Made by a program: the position numbers and the translations under genes. 64,000 nucleotides of DNA from assembly GCF_016901015.1 (NCBI RefSeq), contig NZ_JAFEUP010000002.1, forward strand, positions 310,001 to 374,000, in the 5' to 3' direction. Positions 20,531-29,729 of the stretch are shown in pieces. The stretch comes from Zestomonas insulae (lineage in GTDB: Bacteria; Pseudomonadota; Gammaproteobacteria; Pseudomonadales; Pseudomonadaceae). Under the pieces are notes generated by a model. That model was not told the DNA's origin. It did no database searches and worked only from the letters and a program-made list of their open reading frames with translations. The first letter of the stretch is position 1, and each line of letters opens with the position of its first letter.

Positions 20531-21028
20531 TCACCACCAGTACTTTCCGAAGTTCTGCGGGTTGGCCCAGAACTTGGCGTTGAGCCAGTCCGGTACCTGC
20601 TTGTATTCGTGCAGATCGTAGGTGAACAGGGTCAGGGTCTGTTGGTCACGGCGGAAGCGCTCGCTGGCTTGTAAGGCGAGGGCGAAGAAATCGGTTTCCT
20701 TCCATTCGCACGCGGACAGGTCGACCAGCACCGCCAGGCGACTGGTGTTGAGGTTGCGAATGCCACCCAGCAGCTCCAGCGCGGTGCGCTTGGGCAGGTG
20801 CTCGAGGCAGTCGGCAACCACCGCGAGGTCGAAACGCTGCGCGGCTAGGTCGGCCGGCAACGGCCCGGCAGGCGCCTTGGCGACCTGGCTCTCCGGGTGC
20901 GCTTCACAGAAGGCCTGCAGCGCCGGTAGGTCGCTCGCGCCCACCTGCAGCAGGCGTTGCGGGGCATAGCGCGCGAGCAGGGCGGCCACGGCTTGTTGTG
21001 GCGTGCGGGAGGAATAGCTTTCAGTCAT
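20531..21028 (-). CDS. DUF6231-like, methyltransferase-fold hypothetical protein
   Basis: A 165-residue protein with a degenerate SAM-methyltransferase look: [22 protein letters not shown] resembles motif I, and [16 protein letters not shown] resembles the acidic motif II/III region. The glycine-rich loop is weak (VGAS instead of GxGxG) and the protein is short for a full Rossmann methyltransferase, so SAM binding is unproved. I think it matches a Pseudomonas DUF called 6231, but this is memory only. It is immediately followed by ychJ and is divergent from the OmpA gene. Confidence 0.7.
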   Translation of the reverse strand: MTESYSSRTPQQAVAALLARYAPQRLLQVGASDLPALQAFCEAHPESQVAKAPAGPLPADLAAQRFDLAVVADCLEHLPKRTALELLGGIRNLNTSRLAVLVDLSACEWKETDFFALALQASERFRRDQQTLTLFTYDLHEYKQVPDWLNAKFWANPQNFGKYWW

Positions 21029-21160
21029 CGAAAATCCTCGATCAGGGGCGCAAAGACTAGCGTGCGGTATAGAGATGGCCTAGTGCTGGCGATTTTTATT
21101 ACCGCCGTCTTTACTCAGAAAACCGTCGGTCTTCGGCCGATTCCCTGAGGAGACTTGCAG

Positions 21161-21853
21161 ATGAGCATTACAAGGACAGCTTTACCCCTGATTCTAGTCA
21201 GTACGCTTCTGGCCGGTTGCGCGGGACTGCAGAAGACCGATTGGCCGAAGTGCGCGGCGGTAGGTGGTGTGGTCGGCGCAGGACTGGGCTCAATCGAGAA
21301 CAGCACCTGGGCAGGCTGGGGTGCACTGATTGGTGGTGCGACCGCAGCGGCCTATTGCTGGGTGCATGGCGATGGTGACGAGGATGGGGACGGCGTGCTG
21401 GATAGCCGCGACAAGTGCCCAGGTACACCGCCGAACACCCCGGTCGACGCCAATGGCTGCCCGCCGGTTGCCGAAGCAGTGGTCGAAGAGGTCGTGGTGG
21501 TCAAGGAAGAAACCATCGTGGTCAACGATCTGCTGTTCGCCTTCGACTCGGCCAAACTCGATCCGGCCGACAAAGCCAAGCTGGATACCATCGCTTCGCG
21601 TTTGAAAAATGAAGCGCCGAGTGCCCGTATGACCATTACCGGGCATACCGACAGCGTCGGCTCCGATGCCTACAACCAGAAACTCTCCGAGCGCCGAGCT
21701 CAATCGGTGACGGATTATCTGGTCAGCTCGGGTGTGCCGCAGGCCAACATCGTGTCGGTGCAAGGTGCCGGTGAAAGTCAGCCGGTGGCCGACAACTCAA
21801 CCGATAGCGGTCGCGCGCAGAACCGTCGCGTGGAAATCCTGATTCAACGCTAG
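21161..21853 (+). CDS. OmpA-family lipoprotein with thrombospondin-type-3 repeat
   Basis: A 230-residue outer-membrane-associated lipoprotein. Signal peptide ends LLAGC (Cys near 20). Residues 35-65 have a glycine-zipper-like AVGGVVGAGLGS ... GALIGGATAAAY stretch. An acidic calcium-type loop follows, DGDEDGDGVLDSRDKCPGTP, matching TSP3 repeats in OmpA/OprF relatives. The C-terminal domain (about 115-230) has TITGHTDSVGSDAYN and SGRAQNRRVEI, the peptidoglycan (diaminopimelate) binding signature. ATG at 21161 has GAGGAG 8 nt upstream; the TTG 6 nt earlier is ignored. Likely structural link between outer membrane and cell wall. Confidence 0.9.
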   Translation: MSITRTALPLILVSTLLAGCAGLQKTDWPKCAAVGGVVGAGLGSIENSTWAGWGALIGGATAAAYCWVHGDGDEDGDGVLDSRDKCPGTPPNTPVDANGCPPVAEAVVEEVVVVKEETIVVNDLLFAFDSAKLDPADKAKLDTIASRLKNEAPSARMTITGHTDSVGSDAYNQKLSERRAQSVTDYLVSSGVPQANIVSVQGAGESQPVADNSTDSGRAQNRRVEILIQR

Positions 21854-21864
21854 CTCCCGCCTCA

Positions 21865-21900
21865 CCTGTTGCCGTGGCGCATCCGCGCCGCGGCAACAGG
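21865..21900 (+). terminator. Long hairpin after the OmpA gene
   Basis: CCTGTTGCCGTGGCGC (21865-21880) pairs with the 16 nt at 21885-21900 with a single G-T wobble and an ATCC loop, 12 bp after the stop. No T-tract follows, so it is a strong hairpin of uncertain terminator strength. Confidence 0.6.
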
Positions 21901-22019
21901 CTATATCCCGCCTGTTCTTCCGCTCTTGATCCAAGCCTCACCGTCTCGACTGATACGCTGGTTTCGCGCCTGCCCAACGGGTAAGGTGCGGGCTAACAAC
22001 AAGATCAGTGGGGGCGGGG

Positions 22020-22328
22020 ATGAAAGTCGTTCTGGGCGTGGGCAAGGCAGTGGCCTTGCTGTTCTGGTTGCTGGTGCTGGTCAATCTGTTTCAACCCTTC
22101 GCTCAGCCGTTCGCGTGGATGCTCTACCTCTTCGGGGCCAGCGTGCTGTTGCTGCACGGGCTGGAGCTCATGCTGTTCTCCGCGCGCCTTGCCGGCCATC
22201 CTAATCTCCCCCTACAGCGCCTGTGGGTGATGCTGTTTGGCATCCTGCACCTGCTCAGCCTGCCCGAGGCCGCGCCAGCTGAAGCGGTGGAGCAGCCTGT
22301 CGTCGCCGAGGAGGTAAGCCATGCGTAG
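22020..22328 (+). CDS. DUF1145 family inner-membrane protein
   Basis: A 102-residue protein, MKVVLGVGKAVALLFWLLVLVNL..., with two or three hydrophobic helices (about 5-24, 28-50 and a weaker one near 66-80) and an acidic tail. The pattern of LVNLFQPFAQPFAWMLYLFG and HGLELMLFS fits DUF1145 (YhhL) proteins of unknown function. ATG at 22020 follows GGGGCGGGG; an in-frame GTG at 22008 is possible but less likely. The stop overlaps the next gene by 8 nt, so the two are coupled. Confidence 0.78.
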   Translation: MKVVLGVGKAVALLFWLLVLVNLFQPFAQPFAWMLYLFGASVLLLHGLELMLFSARLAGHPNLPLQRLWVMLFGILHLLSLPEAAPAEAVEQPVVAEEVSHA

Positions 22329-23100
22329 CCTCGCCGTCTTCGCCCTGTTTTGCAGTTCCCTGGCATGCGCCGACGCTACCGTGGTGGTCGCGCCGCACAC
22401 CCTGTTACGCCTGCCGGCTACCACCGGCTTGCTGGTGCTCGATCGACTGGAAGTTGGCCATGCCGGCGCGCTGCTGATTCCCAGCACGGTGAATGAGCTA
22501 CGCGTCGGCGAGCTGCTGCTCGGCCAGGACGCGCGCATCGGCATCGCCCCCAGTGCCGAGGAGTTTCGCCTCGAGGCGCGGCATGCCGAACTGGCGGCGG
22601 GCAGTCAGATCAGCGCGCGGGGTGCCACGGGCACTGCGCAGAAGCCGGCCACAGCGGGACGCAACCTCAGCGTCCGCCTGGAGCAGGCCAGCCTGAGCAA
22701 CTTGACCCTGGACGTGCGCGGCGGTGTCGGGGCGCCCGGCTTTGCCGGTCTTGACGGTGGTAGTGGGCACGCTGGCGGGTGCCTGTGGGGCCAGGTAGCG
22801 CGAGGGGCTGATGGGCAGAACGGCGCCGACGGGCAGTCCGGTGGGGCAGGCGGTCAGGTGCGTTTGGAAGTGCCGGCGGACTTCCCCGCCGACAGCGTCA
22901 AGGTCCGCCTGGACGGCGGCGCAGGTGGTGAAGGCGGAATGGCCGGGCAGGGCGGGCGTGGTAGCTCCGGCAAGGGCTGCTTGCTGTATCGCACCGAAGG
23001 GGCACGCGATGGGCGTGCCGGCCAGGCTGGTCACGCCGGTGCCCAAGGTGGCGAAGGCAGCTTCAAGTTGGTGCGTTTCGCCCCCGCCGCGCCGCAGTGA
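22321..23100 (+). CDS. Exported collagen-like glycine-rich protein
   Basis: A 259-residue protein with a signal peptide (MRSLAVFALFCSSLACADA, cleavage near 18). Residues 20-110 show beta-rich repeats (RVGELLLGQDARIG, AELAAGSQISARGA) suggesting a beta-helix or sandwich. From about 130 on are collagen-like and glycine-rich tracts: GVGAPGFAGLDGGSGHAGG, GADGQNGADGQSGGAGG, GGAGGEGGMAGQGGRGS and GRAGQAGHAGAQGGEG. Two cysteines (in GGCLWG and KGCLLY) could form a disulfide. Bacterial collagen-like proteins are often surface exposed; the role here is unknown. It overlaps the DUF1145 gene, implying joint expression. Confidence 0.78.
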   Translation: MRSLAVFALFCSSLACADATVVVAPHTLLRLPATTGLLVLDRLEVGHAGALLIPSTVNELRVGELLLGQDARIGIAPSAEEFRLEARHAELAAGSQISARGATGTAQKPATAGRNLSVRLEQASLSNLTLDVRGGVGAPGFAGLDGGSGHAGGCLWGQVARGADGQNGADGQSGGAGGQVRLEVPADFPADSVKVRLDGGAGGEGGMAGQGGRGSSGKGCLLYRTEGARDGRAGQAGHAGAQGGEGSFKLVRFAPAAPQ

Positions 23101-23103
23101 GCT

Positions 23104-23571
23104 TCAGAAACTCGGGCGGATGGCAACCACGCTGACCAGCAGCAGCCCGAGCAGCAGATTGAAGCCGACCACCCGGCGAATGCGTCCCAGCGTCGCGCCG
23201 CCGGCTGGCCAGTCCTGGCTGGCAATGGCGCGGCGCAGTTCCGGCAGTTGCAGGGTCTGGACGCGCAGAAACAGCGCCAGCATGGCGACGTACAGACCGA
23301 TCATCATCTGCACGTAACGCGGCGGATGTTCGAAACCGCCGAAGTGCAGGTGCAGCATGCCGACGCCGGTGAACGGCAGGACCAGCACCGCCACCCAGAC
23401 CCAGACGAAGAAGCGGCGAAACACTTCGGCCCACAGCTGCAGGCGCGCCGGCGCGTCCAACGCGCTGACGGCGGCGGGGCGAAGGATCATCCAGGCGAAG
23501 AACATGCCGCCGACCCAGACCAAGGCGGCGAGCAGGTGCAGGGCGTAGACGAAGGCGTAGGGGCTGGGCAT
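23104..23571 (-). CDS. CopD-like four-helix membrane protein
   Basis: A 155-residue integral membrane protein with four helices, starting MPSPYAFVYALHLLAALVWVGGMFFAWMIL. The HLLAALVWVGGMFF segment and the later histidine-containing FTGVGMLHLHFGGF fit the CopD / copper-resistance D or DUF2269-like superfamily, whose histidines may bind haem or copper. Start at 23571 with GGAGATTG upstream is preferred over an upstream in-frame start. It is convergent with the collagen-like gene, stops separated by 3 bp, and divergent from dinG. Confidence 0.78.
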   Translation of the reverse strand: MPSPYAFVYALHLLAALVWVGGMFFAWMILRPAAVSALDAPARLQLWAEVFRRFFVWVWVAVLVLPFTGVGMLHLHFGGFEHPPRYVQMMIGLYVAMLALFLRVQTLQLPELRRAIASQDWPAGGATLGRIRRVVGFNLLLGLLLVSVVAIRPSF

Positions 23572-23668
23572 CAACAATCTCCGGTCGGCAGTCGGGGGAA
23601 CGCGCGCTATCATAGCCGCCCGGTTAAACTACTGAAAATTTATCCAGCTTTCCCCGCCGCAGGCCGTC

Positions 23669-25813
23669 ATGCTCAGCCCCGAACTCAAGTCCCAGATCCA
23701 GGGCGCCTATTCGCGCTTCCTCGAAGCCAAGAGCCTCAAGCCGCGCTATGGCCAGCGGCTGATGATCGCCGAAGTGGCCAAGGTACTGGGCGCGATCAAG
23801 AGCAATGACGAGGGGCATCGCGACGGTGAGCCGGCGGTCGTGGCCATCGAGGCCGGTACCGGTACCGGCAAAACCGTGGCCTACAGCCTGGCGGCGATTC
23901 CCACGGCGAAGGCGGCGGGCAAGCGCCTGGTGATCGCCACTGCGACCGTGGCCCTCCAAGAGCAGATCGTCCACAAGGACCTGCCCGACCTGATTCGCAA
24001 CAGTGGGCTGAACTTCAGTTTCGCCCTGGCCAAGGGCCGCGGCCGCTATCTGTGCCTGTCCAAGCTCGATGGCCTGCTGCAGGAAGGCCAGGCGCAGAGC
24101 GCCACGGCGCAGCTGTTCGCCGACGAAGGCTTTCGCATCGACGTCGATGAGCAGAGCCAGAAGCTGTTCACCCAGATGATCGAAAAGCTCGCCGGCAATC
24201 GCTGGGACGGTGACCGCGACAGCTGGCCGGAAGCCCTGGAAGACGCCGATTGGGCGCGCCTGACCACCGATCACAGCCAGTGCACCAACCGCCATTGCCC
24301 GAACTTCCAGCAGTGCTCCTTCTATAAGGCCCGCGAGGGGATGGGCAAGGTCGACGTGATTGTCACCAACCACGACATGGTCCTCGCCGACCTGGCCCTC
24401 GGTGGTGGCGCCGTGCTGCCCGACCCGCGCGAGACGCTGTACGTGTTCGACGAAGGCCATCACCTGCCGGACAAGGCGATCGGCCACTTCGCCCATTTCA
24501 CCCGCCTGCGCAGCACCGCCGACTGGCTGGGCCAGGTGGAGAAGAACCTCACCAAGCTGCTCGCCCAGCACCCTTTGCCGGGCGATCTCGGCCGCTTGAT
24601 CGAGAGCGTGCCGGAACTGGCGCGCGAGCTGCGCACCCAGCAGCAGTTCATGTTCACCGCTTGCGAGCAGATTGCCGACTTCAAGGCAGGCGAGGACATG
24701 GAAGGCCGCGAGCGGCCGCGCCATCGCTTCGACGGCGGGCTGGTGCCGGAGCACCTGCGTGAGCTGGGTATCGAGCTGAAGAAGGGTTTCGCCAAGCTCA
24801 ACGACGTCTTCACCCGTCTGACCGAGCTGCTCAAGCAGGCCATGGACGGCGAGGGTGGACTGGGCATCGCCAGCCATCAGGCCGAGGAGTGGTACCCGCT
24901 GTTCGGCAGCCTGCTGTCGCGTGCCCAGGGCAACTGGGAGCTGTGGACCGCGTTCACCACCGAAGACCCGCAGGACAGCCCGCCGATGGCGCGTTGGCTG
25001 ACTCTGGCGGAAAGCGGTGCGTTGTTCGACATCGAGGTTAACGCCAGTCCGATCCTCGCCGCCGAGACGCTGCGCCGTAACCTGTGGAACGTCGCCTATG
25101 GCGCGCTGGTGACCTCGGCCACGCTGACCGCGCTGAACAGCTTCGACCGCTATCGGATGCGCGCCGGCCTGCCCAAGGCGGCGGTCACCGCCGTGGTGCC
25201 GAGCCCGTTCCACCACGCCGAGGCCGGCGTGCTGCGCGTGCCCGACCTCAAGGCTGACCCACGCGACGCCGCGGCGCACACCGCGGCGATCATCCGCGAG
25301 CTGCCGCAGCTGGTTGACGGCGGGCGCGGCACGCTGGTGCTGTTCTCCTCGCGCAAGCAGATGCAGGACGTGTTCGACGGCCTCGACCGCGACTGGCGCA
25401 AGCGCGTGCTGATCCAGGGCAACCTGTCCAAGCAGGAGACCCTGAACAAGCACAAGGCGCGGGTCGACGACGGCGAGACCAGCGTGCTGTTCGGCCTGGC
25501 CAGCTTCGCCGAAGGGGTCGACCTGCCGGGCGCCTATTGCGAGCACGTGGTGATCGCCAAGATTCCCTTCGCCGTGCCGGATGATCCGGTGGAAGCGGCG
25601 CTGGCCGAGTGGATCGAGGCGCGCGGCGGCAACCCGTTCATGGAGATCGCCGTGCCCGACGCCTCGCTGCGCCTGGTGCAGGCCTGCGGCCGCCTGCTGC
25701 GCACCGAGGCCGACCGCGGCACTATCACGCTGCTCGACCGCCGGGTGGTCACCCAGCGCTACGGTAAGGCGATTCTCAACGCCTTGCCGCCGTTCCGTCG
25801 CGAGATAGCATGA
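23669..25813 (+). CDS. dinG: ATP-dependent DNA helicase DinG
   Basis: DinG is an XPD-type 5'-3' superfamily 2 helicase that removes R-loops and other structures. The 714-residue protein has Walker A EAGTGTGKT (61-69), the Fe-S cluster cysteines in GRYLCLS and CTNRHCPNFQQC, the DEGH Walker B motif in VFDEGHHLPD, and motif VI QACGRLLRTEADRG near the end. Length matches E. coli DinG. No LexA-type box was evident before it: the upstream 60 bp contain no CTG-N10-CAG. Start ATG 23669 lies after AGGCCGTC, a modest site. Confidence 0.96.
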   Translation: MLSPELKSQIQGAYSRFLEAKSLKPRYGQRLMIAEVAKVLGAIKSNDEGHRDGEPAVVAIEAGTGTGKTVAYSLAAIPTAKAAGKRLVIATATVALQEQIVHKDLPDLIRNSGLNFSFALAKGRGRYLCLSKLDGLLQEGQAQSATAQLFADEGFRIDVDEQSQKLFTQMIEKLAGNRWDGDRDSWPEALEDADWARLTTDHSQCTNRHCPNFQQCSFYKAREGMGKVDVIVTNHDMVLADLALGGGAVLPDPRETLYVFDEGHHLPDKAIGHFAHFTRLRSTADWLGQVEKNLTKLLAQHPLPGDLGRLIESVPELARELRTQQQFMFTACEQIADFKAGEDMEGRERPRHRFDGGLVPEHLRELGIELKKGFAKLNDVFTRLTELLKQAMDGEGGLGIASHQAEEWYPLFGSLLSRAQGNWELWTAFTTEDPQDSPPMARWLTLAESGALFDIEVNASPILAAETLRRNLWNVAYGALVTSATLTALNSFDRYRMRAGLPKAAVTAVVPSPFHHAEAGVLRVPDLKADPRDAAAHTAAIIRELPQLVDGGRGTLVLFSSRKQMQDVFDGLDRDWRKRVLIQGNLSKQETLNKHKARVDDGETSVLFGLASFAEGVDLPGAYCEHVVIAKIPFAVPDDPVEAALAEWIEARGGNPFMEIAVPDASLRLVQACGRLLRTEADRGTITLLDRRVVTQRYGKAILNALPPFRREIA

Positions 25814-25915
25814 ATCTGCTTGGCATCATTTCACCGGTCCGTGGTCTACTTCTGGTCGGTTTTTTTGGAGGCGCCCAGTGCGGCGCTTTCTGCGTTCCCT
25901 AGGAGCTCAATCCAG

Positions 25916-28351
25916 ATGATTCGCCGTTCCCTGCCTGCCCTGATCGCCCTGGCCTGCGCAGCCCCGCTGTGGGCCGGTGCTGCCGAGCAGCAGCTGTTCA
26001 ATTTCGTCACGCCCACCGACGCCGCGCAGGTCAGCCTGCAGAACGCCGCGCTGCCGCAGGTCAATGCGGAAACCACCGCCGATGGCGAGCCGCTGCGGCG
26101 CATCACCTTCAACGCCGGCGACCTGTCCAGCGTGAAGCTCACCCCTCCGAACGGGCAGTGGGACTGGTCGAAGGCCGGGGCGATGAACTTGCGCATCCAA
26201 AGCGCGATGGACTGGGCGATCACGCTGCTGATCAAGGTCGAGAGCGCCGACGGCAAGGTGCTGGTCAGCCGCGTGGCGCTGCCCGCCGGGCCGGCGCAGG
26301 ACGTGATCGTGCCACTCTGGCCGACCTCACCGCTGGCCCACGGCATGCGTGCCGCGCCGCCGATGCCGTGGAACTTCAAGGGCAAGCGCACCTTGCTGGC
26401 GACCACCGTCGAAGGCGCGCTCGACCCGGCCAAAGTGGTCGGCGTGAGCCTCGCCCTGGAGCGCCCGCAAGCCGCGCAGAGCCTGCTGGTCAGCCGCATC
26501 GCGGTGCGCGAGGGCAACGACGTCGAGCAGGCCGCGTACACCGGGCTGGTCGACAGTTTCGGCCAGTCCACCCGCCAGCAGTGGCCGGAGAAGGTCAACA
26601 GCACCGAACAACTCAAGGCCGCGGCCGCCAAGGAGCAGGCGCAGCTCGGCAAATGGCTGAAAGAGCAGCCGAAGCTCGACACCTACGGCGGCCTGCTCGA
26701 CGGGCCGCAATTCGAAGCGAGCAATTTCTTCCGCACCGAGAAACGCGATGGCCGCTGGTACCTGGTCACGCCCGAGGGCCACGGCTTCTTCTCGATCGGC
26801 GTGAACACCGTCAGCCCGGGCCACGGTGCGACCTATGTCGAAGGGCGCGAGGGCATGTTCCTCGACCTGCCCAAGGAAGGTGACGAGCTGGCCGCCTACT
26901 ACGGTTCCGGCGACAGCCGCAGCGGCACCGGCGCCAATAAGGGGCGCGCCTACGACCGCGGGCGCTGGTACGACTACTACCGCGCCAACCTCAGCCGCAT
27001 CTACGGCAAGCCGGCCTGCCCGGAAGTTGCCAGCGCGGCGAGCACGCCGAGCACGCCGAGCGAACCGAGCAAACCAGCCAGCAATGAACCCGCGAAGGCT
27101 CCGGTAGTGACCGTGGCGGTGCAGCCGCAGGTCGCCCCCTCGGCCAACTGCAAGCATCCGACGTTCGACATGGCGCGCTGGACCCGGCACAGCGTCGATC
27201 GTCTGCAGGCCTGGGGGTTTAACACCCTGGGCAACTGGAGCGAAAGCGAACTGGCGCCGCTCAAGCGCATGCCCTACACCATTCCGCTGTCGATCGGCGG
27301 TGACTACTCCACCATCAGCACCGGCCTGGACTGGTGGGGCGGAATCCCCGACCCGTTCGACCCGCGCTTCGCCATGGCCGCCGAGCGCGCCATCGCCATC
27401 GCGGCCCGCGATCACCGCGACGATCCGTGGCTGCTCGGCTACTTCGCCGACAACGAGCTGGCCTGGGCCGGCCCCGGCGAAGGTGCCCAGGGGCGTTACG
27501 CGCTGGCCTACGGCACGCTGCGCCTGACCACCGACGTGCCGGCCAAGCGCGCGTTCCTCAAACAGCTGCGCGACAAGTACCGCAACCAGCAAGGTCTGTC
27601 GGCGGCCTGGGGCATCGACCTGCCGGCCTGGGAGCTGATGGAAGACCCGGGCTTCCAGGCGCCGCTGCCGAACCCGGAGCATCCGGCCATCGAAGAGGAC
27701 ATGCAGCGCTTCCAGCGACTGTTCGCCGACACCTACTTCAAGACCATCGCCGATTCGCTGAAATGGCACTCACCGAACCACATGCTGCTCGGCGGCCGCT
27801 TCGCCAGCTCGACGCCGGAAGCCGTGGCTTCCTGCGCCCAGTACTGCGATGTGGTGAGCTTCAACTTCTATACCCGCGAGCCGCAGCAGGGTTACGACTT
27901 TGCCGCGCTGCGCCAGCTGGACAAGCCGGTGCTGATCGGCGAGTTTCACTTCGGCTCGCGCGATCGCGGCCCGTTCTGGGGTGGCCTGCAGGAGGTCTAC
28001 AAGGAAGAGGAGCGCGGCCCGGCGTACGCCAAGTACCTCAAGCAGGCGCTGGCCGAGCCGATCGTGGTCGGGGCGCACTGGTTCCAGTACCTCGACCAGC
28101 CAACCACCGGGCGCCTGCTGGACGGCGAGAACGGCCACTTCGGCCTGGTGAGCATCACCGACCTGCCGTACACCGGCTTCGTCGATGCAGTGCGCAAGGC
28201 CAACCTGGACGTCAGCAAGACCCTGGTCGCCAACGCGGCCGCAGCCGCCAAGCAGGCCGCCGCGGAGCAGGCCGCGAAACCGGCCGACGGTGCTGCTGCA
28301 CCGGCGCCAGCCAGCCCGACGCCGCCAGCCAACGACAAGGCCAAGCCATAA
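25916..28351 (+). CDS. Exported agarase-like (GH50/GH42-type) glycoside hydrolase
   Basis: An 811-residue secreted protein with signal peptide (MIRRSLPALIALACAAPLWAGA). It has an N-terminal beta-sandwich-like part (about 25-220), then a TIM-barrel beginning FFRTEKRDGRWYLVTPEGHGFFSIGVN. Candidate catalytic glutamates are in LLGYFADNELAW (acid/base) and LIGEFHFGSRD (nucleophile), the paired motifs of clan GH-A. Overall layout is closest to beta-agarase GH50-like proteins as far as I can tell. A Ser/Pro/Thr insertion (STPSTPSEPSKPAS) splits the barrel, and the C-terminus is an Ala/Lys/Pro low-complexity tail. The substrate is unknown. AGGAGCTC lies before ATG 25916. Next gene is an esterase. Confidence 0.72.
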   Translation: MIRRSLPALIALACAAPLWAGAAEQQLFNFVTPTDAAQVSLQNAALPQVNAETTADGEPLRRITFNAGDLSSVKLTPPNGQWDWSKAGAMNLRIQSAMDWAITLLIKVESADGKVLVSRVALPAGPAQDVIVPLWPTSPLAHGMRAAPPMPWNFKGKRTLLATTVEGALDPAKVVGVSLALERPQAAQSLLVSRIAVREGNDVEQAAYTGLVDSFGQSTRQQWPEKVNSTEQLKAAAAKEQAQLGKWLKEQPKLDTYGGLLDGPQFEASNFFRTEKRDGRWYLVTPEGHGFFSIGVNTVSPGHGATYVEGREGMFLDLPKEGDELAAYYGSGDSRSGTGANKGRAYDRGRWYDYYRANLSRIYGKPACPEVASAASTPSTPSEPSKPASNEPAKAPVVTVAVQPQVAPSANCKHPTFDMARWTRHSVDRLQAWGFNTLGNWSESELAPLKRMPYTIPLSIGGDYSTISTGLDWWGGIPDPFDPRFAMAAERAIAIAARDHRDDPWLLGYFADNELAWAGPGEGAQGRYALAYGTLRLTTDVPAKRAFLKQLRDKYRNQQGLSAAWGIDLPAWELMEDPGFQAPLPNPEHPAIEEDMQRFQRLFADTYFKTIADSLKWHSPNHMLLGGRFASSTPEAVASCAQYCDVVSFNFYTREPQQGYDFAALRQLDKPVLIGEFHFGSRDRGPFWGGLQEVYKEEERGPAYAKYLKQALAEPIVVGAHWFQYLDQPTTGRLLDGENGHFGLVSITDLPYTGFVDAVRKANLDVSKTLVANAAAAAKQAAAEQAAKPADGAAAPAPASPTPPANDKAKP

Positions 28352-28454
28352 CCCCCGCATCGCGCACGGCGCCGTCGCCCTTCCTCGGATAGGGGCACGG
28401 CGGCGCCTGGCACGGCGACAATCGCAAATCCTTCCCCACGACCAGGAGTACGGC

Positions 28455-29603
28455 GTGCAGATCCAGGGCTATTTCGATCTTCAGTTCGAAGCGGTGAAGG
28501 ATGCCTTCGCTGCGCTGTTCGATGACCCACAGGCACGCGGTGCCGCGCTGTGCGTGCAGGTCGGCGGCGAGACCGTGCTCGACCTGTGGGCCGGCAGTGC
28601 GGACAAGGAGGGCGCGCAGGCCTGGCAGAGCGACACGCTGGTTAACCTGTTCTCCTGCACCAAGGCGTTCGCCGCGGTGGCGGCTCTGCAACTGGTCGGC
28701 GAGGGCAAGCTGGAACTGGATGCGCCGGTGGCGCGCTACTGGCCCGAGTTCGCCGCCTCCGGCAAGGAGCGCGTGACCCTGCGCCAGCTGCTCAGCCACC
28801 GCGCTGGCTTGCCCGCGCTGCGTGAACTGTTGCCGGCCGAGGCGCTGTACGACTGGTCGGCAATGACCGCCGCACTTGCCGCCGAACAGCCTTGGTGGAC
28901 GCCGGGCGAAGCCCACGGCTATGCGGCGATCACCTACGGCTGGCTGGTCGGCGAGCTGTTGCGCCGGGTCGACGGTCGCGGCCCGGGCGAGTCGATCGTC
29001 GCGCGCACGGCGCGCCCGCTGGAGCTGGACTTCCATGTCGGCCTGGCCGACAGCGAGTTCCACCGCGTCTCGGATGTCTCGCGCGGCAAGGGCAACTTCG
29101 GCGACGCCGCGGCGCAGCGCCTGATCAAGGCCATGATGACCGAGCCGACCTCAATGACCACACGCGCTTTCGCCAACCCGCCGTCGATCATGACCAGCAC
29201 CAACAAGCCGGAGTGGCGACGCATGCAGCAGCCGGCGGCCAATGGACATGGCAACGCGCGGGCGCTGGCCGGCTTCTACAGCGGCCTGCTCGACGGCCGC
29301 CTGCTGGAGGCCGAGCTGCTCAACGAGATGACCCGTGAGCACAGTGTCGGCGACGACCTGACCCTGCTCACCCGCACCCGCTTCGGTCTGGGCTGCATGC
29401 TCGACCAGCCGGAGGTGGCCAACGGCACCTACGGCCTGGGGCCCAAGGCCTTCGGCCATCCGGGCGCCGGCGGCTCGATCGGCTTTGCCGATCCGGAGCG
29501 CGAGGTGGCGTTCGGCTTCGTCACCAACACCCTCGGCCCCTATGTGCTGATGGACCCGCGCGCGCAGCGCCTGGCCGTTGCGGTTAAGGCCTGCCTGGCT
29601 TGA
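28455..29603 (+). CDS. Beta-lactamase-fold esterase (EstB type)
   Basis: A 382-residue serine hydrolase of the class C beta-lactamase / family VIII esterase fold. FSCTK (67-70) is the S-x-x-K nucleophile/base pair. GEAHGYAAITYGW near 153-163 supplies the catalytic tyrosine, and GHPGAGGSIGF near 343 is in the position of the KTG/HxG strand. No signal peptide, so cytosolic. Start is GTG 28455, 6 nt after AGGAG. Family VIII members hydrolyse short-chain esters and usually not beta-lactams. It follows the glycoside hydrolase by 103 bp. Confidence 0.9.
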   Translation: MQIQGYFDLQFEAVKDAFAALFDDPQARGAALCVQVGGETVLDLWAGSADKEGAQAWQSDTLVNLFSCTKAFAAVAALQLVGEGKLELDAPVARYWPEFAASGKERVTLRQLLSHRAGLPALRELLPAEALYDWSAMTAALAAEQPWWTPGEAHGYAAITYGWLVGELLRRVDGRGPGESIVARTARPLELDFHVGLADSEFHRVSDVSRGKGNFGDAAAQRLIKAMMTEPTSMTTRAFANPPSIMTSTNKPEWRRMQQPAANGHGNARALAGFYSGLLDGRLLEAELLNEMTREHSVGDDLTLLTRTRFGLGCMLDQPEVANGTYGLGPKAFGHPGAGGSIGFADPEREVAFGFVTNTLGPYVLMDPRAQRLAVAVKACLA

Positions 29604-29729
29604 GCCATTCGTCAGTTACGTCTAATTAATCTTTGTGTATTAAGAGGTTGCGTCCAGAATTTAATGCACTGCGTGAAGCCAAGTGCCACCATTGGCGCCC
29701 GCGTTCGATTCTCTGACGGAGCCCCTGCC

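Noticed and set aside
23624-25546. 640-codon minus-strand frame
   Set aside because: Antisense to dinG, whose Walker A, Fe-S and motif VI are all intact.
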